64,000 nt of DNA from Teratosphaeria epicoccoides (Eukaryota > Ascomycota > Dothideomycetes > Mycosphaerellales > Teratosphaeriaceae), in the NCBI GenBank assembly GCA_021401465.1, contig JADDMT010000005.1, positions 248,001-312,000 of the forward strand, given 5' to 3'. The notes beneath the pieces were generated by a model. The model had not been told where the DNA came from. It saw nothing but the letters and a program-made list of their open reading frames with translations, and did not search any database. The position numbers and the translations under genes are program-made. Shown one piece after another: positions 30,264 through 39,794 of the stretch. The stretch's first letter is position 1, and each line of letters begins with the position of its first letter.

Positions 30264-31628
30264 CTACCAAACCAGACTGTCCTTCCTCTTCTCATCACAA
30301 GCCAAGCCAGCACAAAAATCCTCATCATCACGACTGACCTTTGCACTCTGCGGCAGCAACTGCCTCGAAGGCCAAATCTCCTGCTTAGCCGCCAGCTCCC
30401 GCTTATGGTGAGCCGTCACCTCATCGCGACACAGCTTCTGGAAGAACAGCGGCCCCTTCTCCATCTTAGGATGCAGCTCACCGTTGATGAAAACACCAGC
30501 TTGCAGGTTCTTCTGGGCTAGGTCGCACAGGTACTTGTCCTCGGACATTACTCGCTTGTAGATCTGGTTGATGAGGTCGAATTGCTCGTTGCTGGCATTC
30601 TTGTTGCGGAAGACCTGATATTGCATTGACGAGGTTGTCGGGCCAGATGGCACGAAGCGTTGGATCATCATGAATGCAGGGCTGGTCTGAGATCAGCGGA
30701 GGCTCACGTATAGCTGTGGGGGCAGGCACTTACGAGATGTTCGTCGAGACGTTTGGGAAGTAATAAGTGCTGGCGATAGTCATTCCGTTTCTTCTTTGCT
30801 CCTCCGTTGTGGCGGCATCGTGAATGATCTGTGCATGCTTGGTGTCCACACTGTACGTCTGCAAATTTGCAACAGCCGGGATGTCAGGGTGTGTCGTTGC
30901 ACAATGATAGCATTCGTTGTAGTTGTCGGCAAGAATCTTCCAGTTGTACGAGCCCTCCATTTCCCAGAAGTGGTCAAAGACATAGTCGCCGAAGTTGAAG
31001 TCTTGATATCGTTCCTGCTTGTCAATGTTGTCAAAGTCCTCTATCGTTCTCGTCAGCATTTAGACATTTTACTGAGACGACTCGGTCACTCACCCTCCCA
31101 TGACACCTCTGGCTTCGCGTTCGCATCCAGATTCACCCAAACAAAGCCGTTGACATCCACATGAACATGAATTGGAAATAGGCCATTCTTCTCCTTCTCG
31201 AAGCCGTCGAGATCTTGATATCCCGGAGCCTTGGAAAGCTTGCCGTTGAGGCCATACGACCACCCGTGGTACTTGCAGGAGAGTATTTTTGAGCAACCCT
31301 CATTACCCGTGACCACTGGGAAGGCTCGATGCCGACAAACGTTGTGAAATGCATTGATCTTGTTCTCTCTGTCGCGAGTAACGACAAACTCGAAACCAGC
31401 GATGTGGAATTTCAGCCAGTCACCTGGCTTGGACAGTCTGCAAGAATGTGTGATGAGTTGCCATTTTCTGGAGAAGATGCCACGACGTTCCAGCTGGTAC
31501 ATTTCCTCAGATGTATACCAATTGGAGGGAAGGGCTCGCATGGCGTTTCTCTTCTCAGTCTCCTCGGGTAGAGTACCTGAGGCCCTCCGTAAGTAGTTTG
31601 TGATTGCTGATACTGCTGCAGTCGCCAT
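30264..31628 (-). CDS. Rieske non-heme iron oxygenase, choline/betaine monooxygenase-like
   Basis: Exons 31094-31628, 30734-31040 and 30681-30264 join in phase to 419 residues. The introns are 53 nt (GTGAGT...ATAG) and 52 nt (GTAAGT...CCAG). The Rieske 2Fe-2S ligands are Cys98 and His100 in NVCRHRAF and Cys118 and His121 in LSCKYHGW, with the standard C-x-H-x17-C-x2-H spacing. The mononuclear-iron site is seen in DNYNECYHCATTHPDI. This is the family of choline monooxygenase and glycine-betaine demethylase. The nearby flavoprotein at 33596-36124 degrades dimethylglycine or sarcosine in known pathways, which favours glycine betaine or a related quaternary amine as substrate (inference). A reductase partner is not in the window. 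Confidence 0.92.
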
Positions 31629-32931
31629 CTTGAATGGTGTGCCTAGTTGGGAATGATGGATGATAGCAGACGGGACCAGTGTAGTGTACTGATACCTTGT
31701 GATGCGATTTACTGCTCGTATTTTGCCATTCCTTGCAGGCCATTTTATTCATGACCTGCGTTCACGATATAGTCCCATGTGAATGCACTCCCGATCTGGT
31801 AATGCCCTCCACGGCCCCGGCCGGGGTCGGCAACGCATGGCGCGTTTGTCAAGTCAGCCACCTGACCCAAGAGTGCGGCGCGTTTTCTCGTCTTTTGGCA
31901 AGTTCAGTCCAACCTGAACAGAAGCTTCATTCATACGAGTTCGTTATGCTGCTCCATGCATGCTCGCGTGACCCTGTACAGCCCATACGCACTGCACAGG
32001 TCCGGAATGCCACGTTGCACCTCGTCATACTACTCATTTCGTTGCGAGATTGAGTGCCGTGACGCTATCTCGCCCAGCTAACATCGCAGAAGCCAGTCTG
32101 TGGTGCAGGGACGTTGTTCGACCATGTCGAGCACCGCTTATCACGAACACCATCCCGAGTCATGGTGATACGCGTCATCGACGCCAGTATCGCTACGAAA
32201 GCGATCAATCACTGGACTGGTCCCCGGATTGGGCCGGAAGTTGCTTGCGGTAGAAAGACAAGGCTAGACTTCGAATGGGTGGGCTTGATACCGCCTCTCG
32301 GAACAGCAGACCTTGTTGCGAGAAAGCCACAGCCCGGTGTAGCAGCGCGAGGGGAGAACCAGTTGATCATATCATCGCGGATGTTCCACGGATGTCTCAT
32401 GCGGCCTGTGACGGGAAAACTCGCGTTCGAATGCCTTTTACGGCCTAGCCTCCGTTGAAGCGGGAAGGAGCGCGCGTGGCCGTGTCGCCGTGTCGCCGTG
32501 TCGCCATTATTCATTATTCATTATTGCAGACATGGACCCGTCTCATCTTTGAGTCAAACAACCCCGGGCCACGATGACCACTCGACATGATCGATTGCTC
32601 GTTGTTCCAGCCGGGAAGCTCGGTGATGCTGTCGCGTTATCATCAAGCGGTTGATCCTGCCCGCCGGCCCGGTCGCAAAGTGTCTGACCTTGCTTGCCGG
32701 TGCTGCACCTTGAAATTTTGCTGAGATGAAATTAAAATTGGCTTTGGCAGTGTTAGACAGGCACAAAAGTTGGTTACAAGTGTCTGTTGCGACCTGCGTA
32801 GAGATATGACACCTCGCTACCGACTGCTCCTCCCCACCAAGCATAACGAGTTTTTGTTCACGCCGGGCCAGATCTGCTAAGCGGCAGACGATCAAGTCAC
32901 TGTCTCCAACCAGATCACCACACAACCATCT
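31629..32931. other. Intergenic, 1.3 kb
   Basis: Upstream of the Rieske gene (minus strand) and of the secreted protein (plus strand). Apart from the compound short tandem repeat at 32480-32525 there is no supported feature. Confidence 0.4.
32480..32525. repeat. Compound short tandem repeat
   Basis: Three copies of an 8-bp unit (CCGTGTCG) are followed after two bases by nearly three copies of a 7-bp unit (ATTATTC). Two unrelated short arrays side by side point to replication slippage. It is noncoding. Confidence 0.8.
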
Positions 32932-33412
32932 ATGAATCCCCACATCCTCCTTGCCGTTACCATTGTGACCCTCGCCCAGCATGCGCAAGGCGATATAAAG
33001 AAGCTGGGGACCCAATGCCCACCCTACGTCCAATGTCTCTGGTTCAAGGACAGGAACGACGGGGGGACATATGTCGAAGACTCCACCCGAAAAGCCTGCA
33101 ACAACCTCGCGAAAAAGGGAGATCCTCCCTTTTATTTCAACGCAGAGGCAAGAGTCGTACGTGGGACATCCAGAGACTTCTGCACGGCCTTACACAGACT
33201 GATCGATTGCGTAGTGCTACGACAAAGTCGGCAAACGGGGGAAAGCGAGACGAATCTGCAATGAGGATTTCGCCGACGCATGTTGGGCGGCTTCGCCACC
33301 ACTCACGCAGGAACAATACGATATGGGTATGGATTGGGGTTCGAATGCTGCCGATTCTTTGCCGGAGCTGTATTCATACGCTAGGCAATCTGGGGAAACT
33401 GGCCCGCAGTGA
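32932..33412 (+). CDS. Small secreted cysteine-rich protein
   Basis: Two exons (32932-33156 and 33215-33412) join in phase across a 58-nt intron (GTACGT...GCGTAG) to give 140 residues. Residues 1-20 (MNPHILLAVTIVTLAQHAQG) are a clear signal peptide with a small-residue cleavage site. The mature chain has six cysteines (29, 35, 56, 76, 90, 98), enough for three disulfides, and no membrane segment or GPI signal. Without the intron the frame ends at 33264 and loses the last three cysteines, so the spliced form is preferred. It could be an effector-like or defensive extracellular protein; I recognise no named family. It lies between two amine-catabolism genes. Confidence 0.72.
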
Positions 33413-33595
33413 TGAGACGCCGCGTCGATGCAATTTGAGGGCTGACAACTGGCGAATGTCGAGCTCACTGTGGTGCTGCTGTTTATACGTATCCCTCCTG
33501 GCACGCAGCCGAGCTCGGCAGGCTGGCTCTCATCGCAACGTTCACCTATCCAGCAAGCTGATAGAGACTTTAATTCTACGAGCCTGTCATTGACA

Positions 33596-36124
33596 TCAAA
33601 GCCTGGCTCTCAGTACCTCCAGATTACCACCAGCAATCTGTGACTTCTGCATCCTTCCTTGAATCACTCTCATCTCCATCGGCTTGTCAGTAACAGTAGC
33701 CTGCACGCGCTTCCCAAAATATTCAATCTCGACGGCAGCGCTATCCCGGACCGTATTCGGCAAGTACGCAAAAGCAATTGGCTTTCCGATAGAATAACCA
33801 AACGCCGCGCTGGTCACATAACCTGCTGGCTGCCCATCAAAGAAGACAGGCTCTTTCCCAAGCACCATCGATGATCCATCGTCGACCGTGATGGTCCGAA
33901 GACGTCTCTTCGCCGTGCTTTGCGAACGATCTCTCAACGCAGCTTTGCCCACAAATTCTTTCTTGCTGCCATCGATCAGATGCTCAAGCCCAGCTTCGTA
34001 TGGATCATGCTCGGTCGTCATTTCAGTGCCCCAGTCCCGAAAGCCCTTTTCAAGTCTTAGAGCGTTGAGAGCCGCTCGCCCAGCTGCAACTAATCCATAA
34101 GGCTGACCAGCTTCGTACAAGACATCCCACAGTCTCTGCCCGTGCTCGGAACTCGTGTAGAGCTCCCACCCTTCCTCGCCCACGTGCGAGAAGCGAATGG
34201 CCAGCACGGGGACTCCTGACATGAAAATCCTTGAGGTACCAAGATAAGGTAGGTTGTTGAGCTCTGGCACTTTCACAGCCTGAGCGACATCGCTTGCCCG
34301 CGGACCCCAAAGCCCTATACTGCAGGTGCTTCCGGTGATATCGCGGACTTGAACCCATTGCTGAGGTTCGTCTTTTGATTGCTTGCGCGCAGCGCGTGCA
34401 AGGTAGTCTTGGAGGACTGGGCTAAAGACACTGACTTGGAAAACGCTAGGCTCGGGTCTGGAGATGATGGCGTCGCTGCGGATCCCACCTTGATTGTCGA
34501 GGAAGAGAGCATATGTTGCCGTTCCTTTCTCTCTAGCGACATTGACTGTGCTCAAGCGCTGCAGAACGCCAACAGCGCCCGGCCCTGTCACCTCCAGACG
34601 CTTCAAAGGACTCATGTCGTACATCGCTACTGCAGTCCGGGTCTTCCAGGCTTCCACTGCGGAAATTGGTGAATCGAATTGTGCCGACCACGCATCGCGT
34701 CTGCTCGGTCTCCATGCAGTGGGCAATTGACCCAACAGCTTCGAATTCGCGTCATACCATTGTGGTCTTTCCCAAGCTCGGCTCTCAAGAAAGTACGCAC
34801 CGAGCACCTTCTGCCTGGCATGGAAAGGCGTCACTCTGAGGTTGCGGGGCGACTCTCTTGTTTGCATAGGATGCAGAATGTCGTAGATCTCAATGAAATT
34901 CTGCTGTGATGTCTCGCTCACATAGGCGGGAGCTAATTGCACTTCCTCAAAACGTGTTAGCTCGCATTCAGTTATGTCAATAGAAGCGCGTCCAGTCGTC
35001 AAGACTTCAGCCACAGACCGTGCAACGCCAGCTGAATGCGTTACCCAGACGGCCTCTGCAACCCAGAAACCATCAAGTGTAGGATGCTGACCAACGATCG
35101 GCCCTCCGTCTGGCGTGAAGGAGAATATCCCGTTGAATCCATCCGCGATCTCACTTATCGCCAAACCAGGCAGCAGTTGCTTCGTCGCTTCCCATGCTGG
35201 CGCAAAGTCCTCGGCTGTAAAGGCGAGGCGCGAAGGCATGTTCTTTTCGTCGACATGCTTCGGCGTCAACGCCAGGTCAGCCGCCACGACTGGAATTGGC
35301 CTGTGACCGTAGTAGCCAATGCCATAGTAGTCACCGTGCTCTCGATAGTAGAGATCCTGGTCTTGATGTCGCAGAATTGGTAGACTGGCCTCGTTCGGGG
35401 GATTCTGGCGCGCCGCGATTTCTGGCAATGGCGTCGTCTTCGCATATTGATGCGCGAGCGGCAATAGAGGGATTGGAAGACCGACAAGCGCTCCTACCTC
35501 GACTCCCCAGAAGCCGGCGCAACTGACCACGATATCAGCCGGAATGGTACCATTCGATGTTTCGACGCCTGTCACACGACCATCTGCGGACTGGATTCCA
35601 GTCACACGGGTGTATTCCAGGTATCGGACACCGGCCTTCTTCGTCCGCTTGATCAAGAGCTGCACAGCTCTCGCCGCTCTCGCCAGGCCGTCAGTGGGTA
35701 TGTGCAAGCCACCAAGGACCATCCCTTCATTCAAGTGCGGGTACAGCTTCAGACACGCCTCCGTACTCAATAGCTTCGTCTCGACGCCCCATGAATACGC
35801 CCAACCGCGCTTGCGCTTCAACTCCTCCAACCGAGCTGCTGTCATCGCCACTTCCAACCCACCGACTTGATTAAAACAGCTTAGCCCGTCCTCCTCTAAT
35901 GAAAGAAGCTTTCGGACGGTGTACTGAGCAAACTGTGTCATGGTCTTGGATGAATTCGTTTGGAAGACAAGACCAGGCGCATGCGATGTCGAGCCACCAG
36001 GCATACTGAGTGGTCCTTGTTCCACAACCGTGATGTTAGTCCATCCTCGCATAACCAGCTCGTCTGCCAGATTGGTCCCAACGATGCCAGCTCCAACGAT
36101 GACGATCCTTTGTGTAGTTGCCAT
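33596..36124 (-). CDS. FAD-dependent dimethylglycine/sarcosine dehydrogenase-like protein
   Basis: An 842-residue flavoprotein is read from the ATG at 36124 (MATTQRIVIVGAG). The frame is open upstream, but family members begin just before the FAD motif. The N-terminal DAO/FAD domain starts with IVIVGAGIVGTNLADEL and includes GGSTSHAPGLVFQTN, typical for the site of covalent FAD in this family. From about residue 435 the FAO_M and GCV_T folate-binding domains follow, with TPFHARQKVLGAYFLESRAW, DMSPLKRLEVTGPGA, FSHVGEEGWELYTSSE and LNALRLEKGFRDWGTEMTTE. The family demethylates dimethylglycine or sarcosine, passing one carbon to tetrahydrofolate. No clear mitochondrial presequence is seen with this start. 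Together with the Rieske gene it suggests stepwise N-demethylation of a betaine. Confidence 0.93.
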   Translation of the reverse strand: MATTQRIVIVGAGIVGTNLADELVMRGWTNITVVEQGPLSMPGGSTSHAPGLVFQTNSSKTMTQFAQYTVRKLLSLEEDGLSCFNQVGGLEVAMTAARLEELKRKRGWAYSWGVETKLLSTEACLKLYPHLNEGMVLGGLHIPTDGLARAARAVQLLIKRTKKAGVRYLEYTRVTGIQSADGRVTGVETSNGTIPADIVVSCAGFWGVEVGALVGLPIPLLPLAHQYAKTTPLPEIAARQNPPNEASLPILRHQDQDLYYREHGDYYGIGYYGHRPIPVVAADLALTPKHVDEKNMPSRLAFTAEDFAPAWEATKQLLPGLAISEIADGFNGIFSFTPDGGPIVGQHPTLDGFWVAEAVWVTHSAGVARSVAEVLTTGRASIDITECELTRFEEVQLAPAYVSETSQQNFIEIYDILHPMQTRESPRNLRVTPFHARQKVLGAYFLESRAWERPQWYDANSKLLGQLPTAWRPSRRDAWSAQFDSPISAVEAWKTRTAVAMYDMSPLKRLEVTGPGAVGVLQRLSTVNVAREKGTATYALFLDNQGGIRSDAIISRPEPSVFQVSVFSPVLQDYLARAARKQSKDEPQQWVQVRDITGSTCSIGLWGPRASDVAQAVKVPELNNLPYLGTSRIFMSGVPVLAIRFSHVGEEGWELYTSSEHGQRLWDVLYEAGQPYGLVAAGRAALNALRLEKGFRDWGTEMTTEHDPYEAGLEHLIDGSKKEFVGKAALRDRSQSTAKRRLRTITVDDGSSMVLGKEPVFFDGQPAGYVTSAAFGYSIGKPIAFAYLPNTVRDSAAVEIEYFGKRVQATVTDKPMEMRVIQGRMQKSQIAGGNLEVLRARL

Positions 36125-36635
36125 GATTCTACGGTCACGTCTGAAAGCGTGGTTGATGCAGAGATTGGATGCTACGACAAAGATCAAAGTTGTCCCGCTA
36201 GCGTTTCCTGCACCTGACACGCAGAATGGCTGCCGTGACTTGAACCAGTCGTATTGATGCAATTCTGTGCGTCCTCGGCCGACCACCGTATGTCCATCTG
36301 TGCGTCACCTAACATCTGAAGGATAACAGTTTCAACATCAAGTGACCGCGGTCATGTAAACCAGTTTTGTTCATCTGTCGCGCGCTCAAGCTGGCTCGGA
36401 AGATATCGCACGGTGTGTCCGGTCCAGGGTAGGCAAGCTGTGCTGAGCTTGCTTTCCTAATCGGGTATGCGAATCCAATCTGCACTTCTCGTACCAGTGC
36501 ACCACGCACGATCATGATGTGGCTGCCGATGAGTGCAAATGACAGTGTCTGGGTATCATGAAAAGCCACCAGTCCAACCGCACAGCGCACACCACGAACG
36601 CCGGGCTGAGATCGTGATCAACCTGGCACACCAGC
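36125..36635. other. Gap between the flavoprotein start and the GT90 stop
   Basis: These 511 bp contain the promoter of the flavoprotein gene and the 3' end of the glycosyltransferase transcript. No separate gene is supported. Confidence 0.4.
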
Positions 36636-38063
36636 TCACTCATCAATGCACATCTTCCGTGCTTTCGCTGGAATTGCCCAATCCACTTCTTCCATAATCG
36701 CATAACTCTCAAAAGCTGCCCCTCTCACCCTCTTCGTTGCGCGACGACCATCCGGCCAATTGTCGTGCAAGTCAGTTGCCGCATACGGCTGGACCTCGAA
36801 TCCCTGCACCGAAGCCCACGCGCGGATCAGCGCACGCCAATAGCACGCTTCAGCTGCAGGAGTCAGGTACCGCTCGCGGAAGGTGCGACGTGCGTTTTTC
36901 GCGATTGCCTCAGTTGCAGCGATGTTGGCAGGGTCAAGCAGGCCTTTCATTCTCTTGGAGAGATCTGAGAAGTCGCGCTTGACGTGAACATAGTTTTGAT
37001 CGGGCCCAGAGGCTTTAAGCAAGTGATGAAAGTGCTCCAACCAATTTAAATCGTGCGCAACCAGAACGCTGTTGCAGTTCAGGAGGTACTTGAGGCGACC
37101 GGAGTATGTGTTGCCTTCTGTCTGTGCGGTGAACATGTATCCGCAATGGTCTTCCATGGTCAAAAGCTTGCTTTCGATATCCGTCTTATTGCTCCAGTCC
37201 AATGTCTGCACGTCGCTCCATTTCGGGTCCGTGTGCTCGAGCAGACCCGCGCGCACACCCTTCGAGCCCACAGCAGTCGAACCACGCCAGACAAGCTTTG
37301 GGATCTTTTCTCGGAACTCAAACTCGTCCGTGTCGAGCGCGTGTTGCAGCTCGGTATAGCTGCGTAGACCTACGTCTGGCCATGCCCAGTTGCCGAAATC
37401 TGGCATCAGCCACAGGCTCTCTTGATCAATTTCTTCATTCGACAGACGACTGTACGACCACGTCGTTTGATTGCCACGCAGATCAGGGAGCGCAGAGTCG
37501 TGCGTGACAAATGTGAATTCGATGTCGGGCAATCGCTCGCTGGACGCAGCAATAGCGCGGTCGAGCGCGTGCAGAGTAGCCATAGCACGAGGCCTGTGAT
37601 TGTGATCCGATACTCCGTGAGCCTCGATTACGTACAGCTGGTTGTCGAAGATCATCGCCCTCACAATGCCATCGCCGCGCCAGCGGACATCCAAATTTTC
37701 CGCTGTTATCTTGCCCACCCTTTCTCGATATGCGACAGCTCGATCGATCTCTTTATACAGGTCCGGGAACAGATTGGAGCATTGCTCTTCCCGGAGACCA
37801 TAATTCTTCCCATCGCGCTTGTACTCGAATCCACTGGTGAAGGTCGATGCTCCTGGTCCGTTTGACAGGCCATGTTCGGGTGACGGACCTGGACGATCTG
37901 GCTTAGAGGGCCTCTGCGGTGGTCGCTGATTTCGCCATGGCTCCTTGCGGTGCGGCAAGGCATTTGGACTGTGGTGCGATTGGCCCAGCAGTGCCAACAG
38001 CAGGACGGTCGATGCTACGACTACCAGCAGCGAACAGCTTATCGCTCGCATTTTGGGAAACAT
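36636..38063 (-). CDS. Glycosyltransferase family 90 (CAP10-like) type II membrane protein
   Basis: 475 residues are read from the ATG at 38063 (MFPKMRAISCSLLVVVASTV). This start puts a single signal anchor at residues 8-28, then a Pro/Arg-rich stem; the frame remains open for 152 more codons, but that part is unlikely protein. The luminal domain carries CAP10/DUF821 features: FTFVTHDSALPD, IPKLVWRGSTAVGSKGVR, MFTAQTEGNTYSGRLKYLLN and VLVAHDLNWLEHF. GT90 enzymes transfer xylose or other sugars to capsule or cell-surface glycans in fungi. The exact donor and acceptor are not readable. Golgi residence is inferred. Confidence 0.9.
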   Translation of the reverse strand: MFPKMRAISCSLLVVVASTVLLLALLGQSHHSPNALPHRKEPWRNQRPPQRPSKPDRPGPSPEHGLSNGPGASTFTSGFEYKRDGKNYGLREEQCSNLFPDLYKEIDRAVAYRERVGKITAENLDVRWRGDGIVRAMIFDNQLYVIEAHGVSDHNHRPRAMATLHALDRAIAASSERLPDIEFTFVTHDSALPDLRGNQTTWSYSRLSNEEIDQESLWLMPDFGNWAWPDVGLRSYTELQHALDTDEFEFREKIPKLVWRGSTAVGSKGVRAGLLEHTDPKWSDVQTLDWSNKTDIESKLLTMEDHCGYMFTAQTEGNTYSGRLKYLLNCNSVLVAHDLNWLEHFHHLLKASGPDQNYVHVKRDFSDLSKRMKGLLDPANIAATEAIAKNARRTFRERYLTPAAEACYWRALIRAWASVQGFEVQPYAATDLHDNWPDGRRATKRVRGAAFESYAIMEEVDWAIPAKARKMCIDE

Positions 38064-39134
38064 GATTGTTGAAACGGTGGGATGTTCGACGTGCTGCGCA
38101 TGATGAACTGCATGTGGTCCTGTGCTTCTTCCACGGACAAATGGGAAATGAGAAAACAGTGACTTGGCTTGTTTCGCAGGTTCAAAGATTACACTTGCCG
38201 CGTGAGTGGCTCGGTCTGACCATTGTTGATTACCGGGATGAAATCCTTGCAACGGCCATGCATTGTGTTTCGCATGTTGACTGCTGCCATCAACACCTAC
38301 ACAGAATGTAATAAACTTATCATGTCCAAGAAGGGCAGGAGAAGAAAGTCTCGTGTCATATACCTTTTCGACGACCAGGTTATTAGCGATGACACGCTCA
38401 AGGCATGAACGACGCTCAATGTGCCGCCTACCCGCGTCCGGGCCCGTGATGCTCCTGATGACCGGATCTGTGTCTCCCAAAGGACCCCTCGGACGTGCAT
38501 TGCTTGGAGAAGCTGTCAAAATCGCATTGCTCTTTCAACCGAAACTTCGCGCTCCAAGTCGCCAGTATGAAGAGATCTACAGACGAGCTCTTGTCGTGCG
38601 TTGAGGGCAGCGACAATAAAGCTTCGTCCTTATACCTCCTCGAATCAAATGCTCAGTGTCGAGCTGCCTCATTCGACCTCGCATGCGAAATCTCTCTGGA
38701 TGCGGCTGTGATGGCAGCTGCCTGCGTGTTGCGCCTCACTGTTCGAGATGAAGAGAAGCAACTTGTCCCGGCCGGCTTTGTTGCGTAAAGAACTTTGATT
38801 CGTTGTGACGCGTTGATGATACGGTGCTTTTGGCTACGTTGTCTACCGTGTAGGGTCAAGTGCTCAGCTCTCTGGAAACTTCGTGTCATACACACTTAAA
38901 GTCAGCCTGGCTGCGGTTCTGCGGCCGGAACAGGCAGGTTCTGCGTCCATTTTGGGCGGCAACACCACTCTGCATAACGTGCATAAAGCCGGCTAAACCT
39001 GCCTGGCGGCTGGCTGAGCTGAGGTGCTACCCGCATGGCATTCGCACCCCTCGACAGGGGTCTGAGCAGCATGACTCTCCGACCTCAGGATATTTCGTCG
39101 CCTGGCGCCGCAGCTCTAAGCGCCGTGCACCGCC
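38064..39134. other. Intergenic, 1.1 kb
   Basis: Upstream of the GT90 gene. Open frames run through here on both strands, but none shows a motif, and upstream extensions of the flanking genes are not supported. Confidence 0.4.
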
Positions 39135-39143
39135 TATATATAT
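39135..39143 (+). promoter_or_regulatory. TATA box candidate
   Basis: TATATATAT lies 63 bp upstream of the proposed ATG at 39206 and just upstream of two other ATGs (39181, 39195). It supports transcription starting around 39165-39180. Confidence 0.5.
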
Positions 39144-39205
39144 TGATGGCGCCTCCCACGCTTCAGAAGTCCTCGTTCACAATGCCTCCGAGCCATGGCC
39201 GACAA

Positions 39206-39753
39206 TGAGCGGCTTGGGAAAAACTGGGGCGCTATCATCCATCGATTCGAACGCCATGGCCGTCACCTCAAGCCACACTCTCGCACAACGCAGAGTAGCT
39301 TGGAGCACATGCGCAGGAGATGGCGAAGGTATGCATGCCCTCCACACCACTCCACATATCAGTCCATTCTCTGACTTGGCCGTCATAATAGTTTCTGCCT
39401 CGAAGCTTGGCCAGGCTTGGCGGCAGAAAGCGATTGATGAGATAATTGACAGTCTGACCATGGAGGCTGGTGGCGCCCTCCAACCAAAGCCAGAGCTCAA
39501 GGCAAAACGTAAGACCAATCCTTGGAGGAAGCGGCGAGGAAGGAGACAGGAGGAGGATCAGGATGAGGAGGATGAGGACGAAGACGAGGAGGAAGAGGTT
39601 GAGCAGGAGGGAAGTGACGATGAATCAGTGTCCGAGAGTGAAGAGTCGGACGATGATAAGAGGTCTCGAAGGTCTCCGAGGGGATCGTCTAGGAAATCTT
39701 CGGCGCGGAAAAGGGATAAAGCAAAGAAGAGTGTTCGCAGCAAGCGGCGCTAG
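39206..39753 (+). CDS. Acidic-basic low-complexity protein, start and exon 1 uncertain
   Basis: The C-terminal part is convincing: a Glu/Asp run (about 39550-39660) followed by a Ser/Arg/Lys tail (RKSSARKRDKAKKSVRSKRR), a composition typical of nuclear or nucleolar proteins. A consensus intron (GTATGC, branch CTGAC, ATAG; 39329-39391, 63 nt) is in phase with exon 1 from the ATG at 39206. A competing exon 1 from the ATG at 39195 reads MADNERLGKNWGAIIHRFER, which looks like the beginning of a SANT-like helix bundle, but its frame stops 14 codons after the intron. A single indel would reconcile the two. No function can be assigned. Confidence 0.45.
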
Positions 39754-39794
39754 GACGAGTGCGGTGTTGGCTACGAGCAGGAAGACCAGGCACG

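Noticed and set aside
36125..36286. 54-residue N-terminal extension of the FAD/GCV_T protein
   Set aside because: The FAD dinucleotide motif begins six residues after the ATG at 36124, which is the usual family N-terminus. The extension is not presequence-like throughout.
38064..38519. N-terminal extension of the GT90 protein by 152 residues
   Set aside because: The signal-anchor helix follows directly after the ATG at 38063. A long hydrophilic extension before it has no precedent in the family and lacks protein character.
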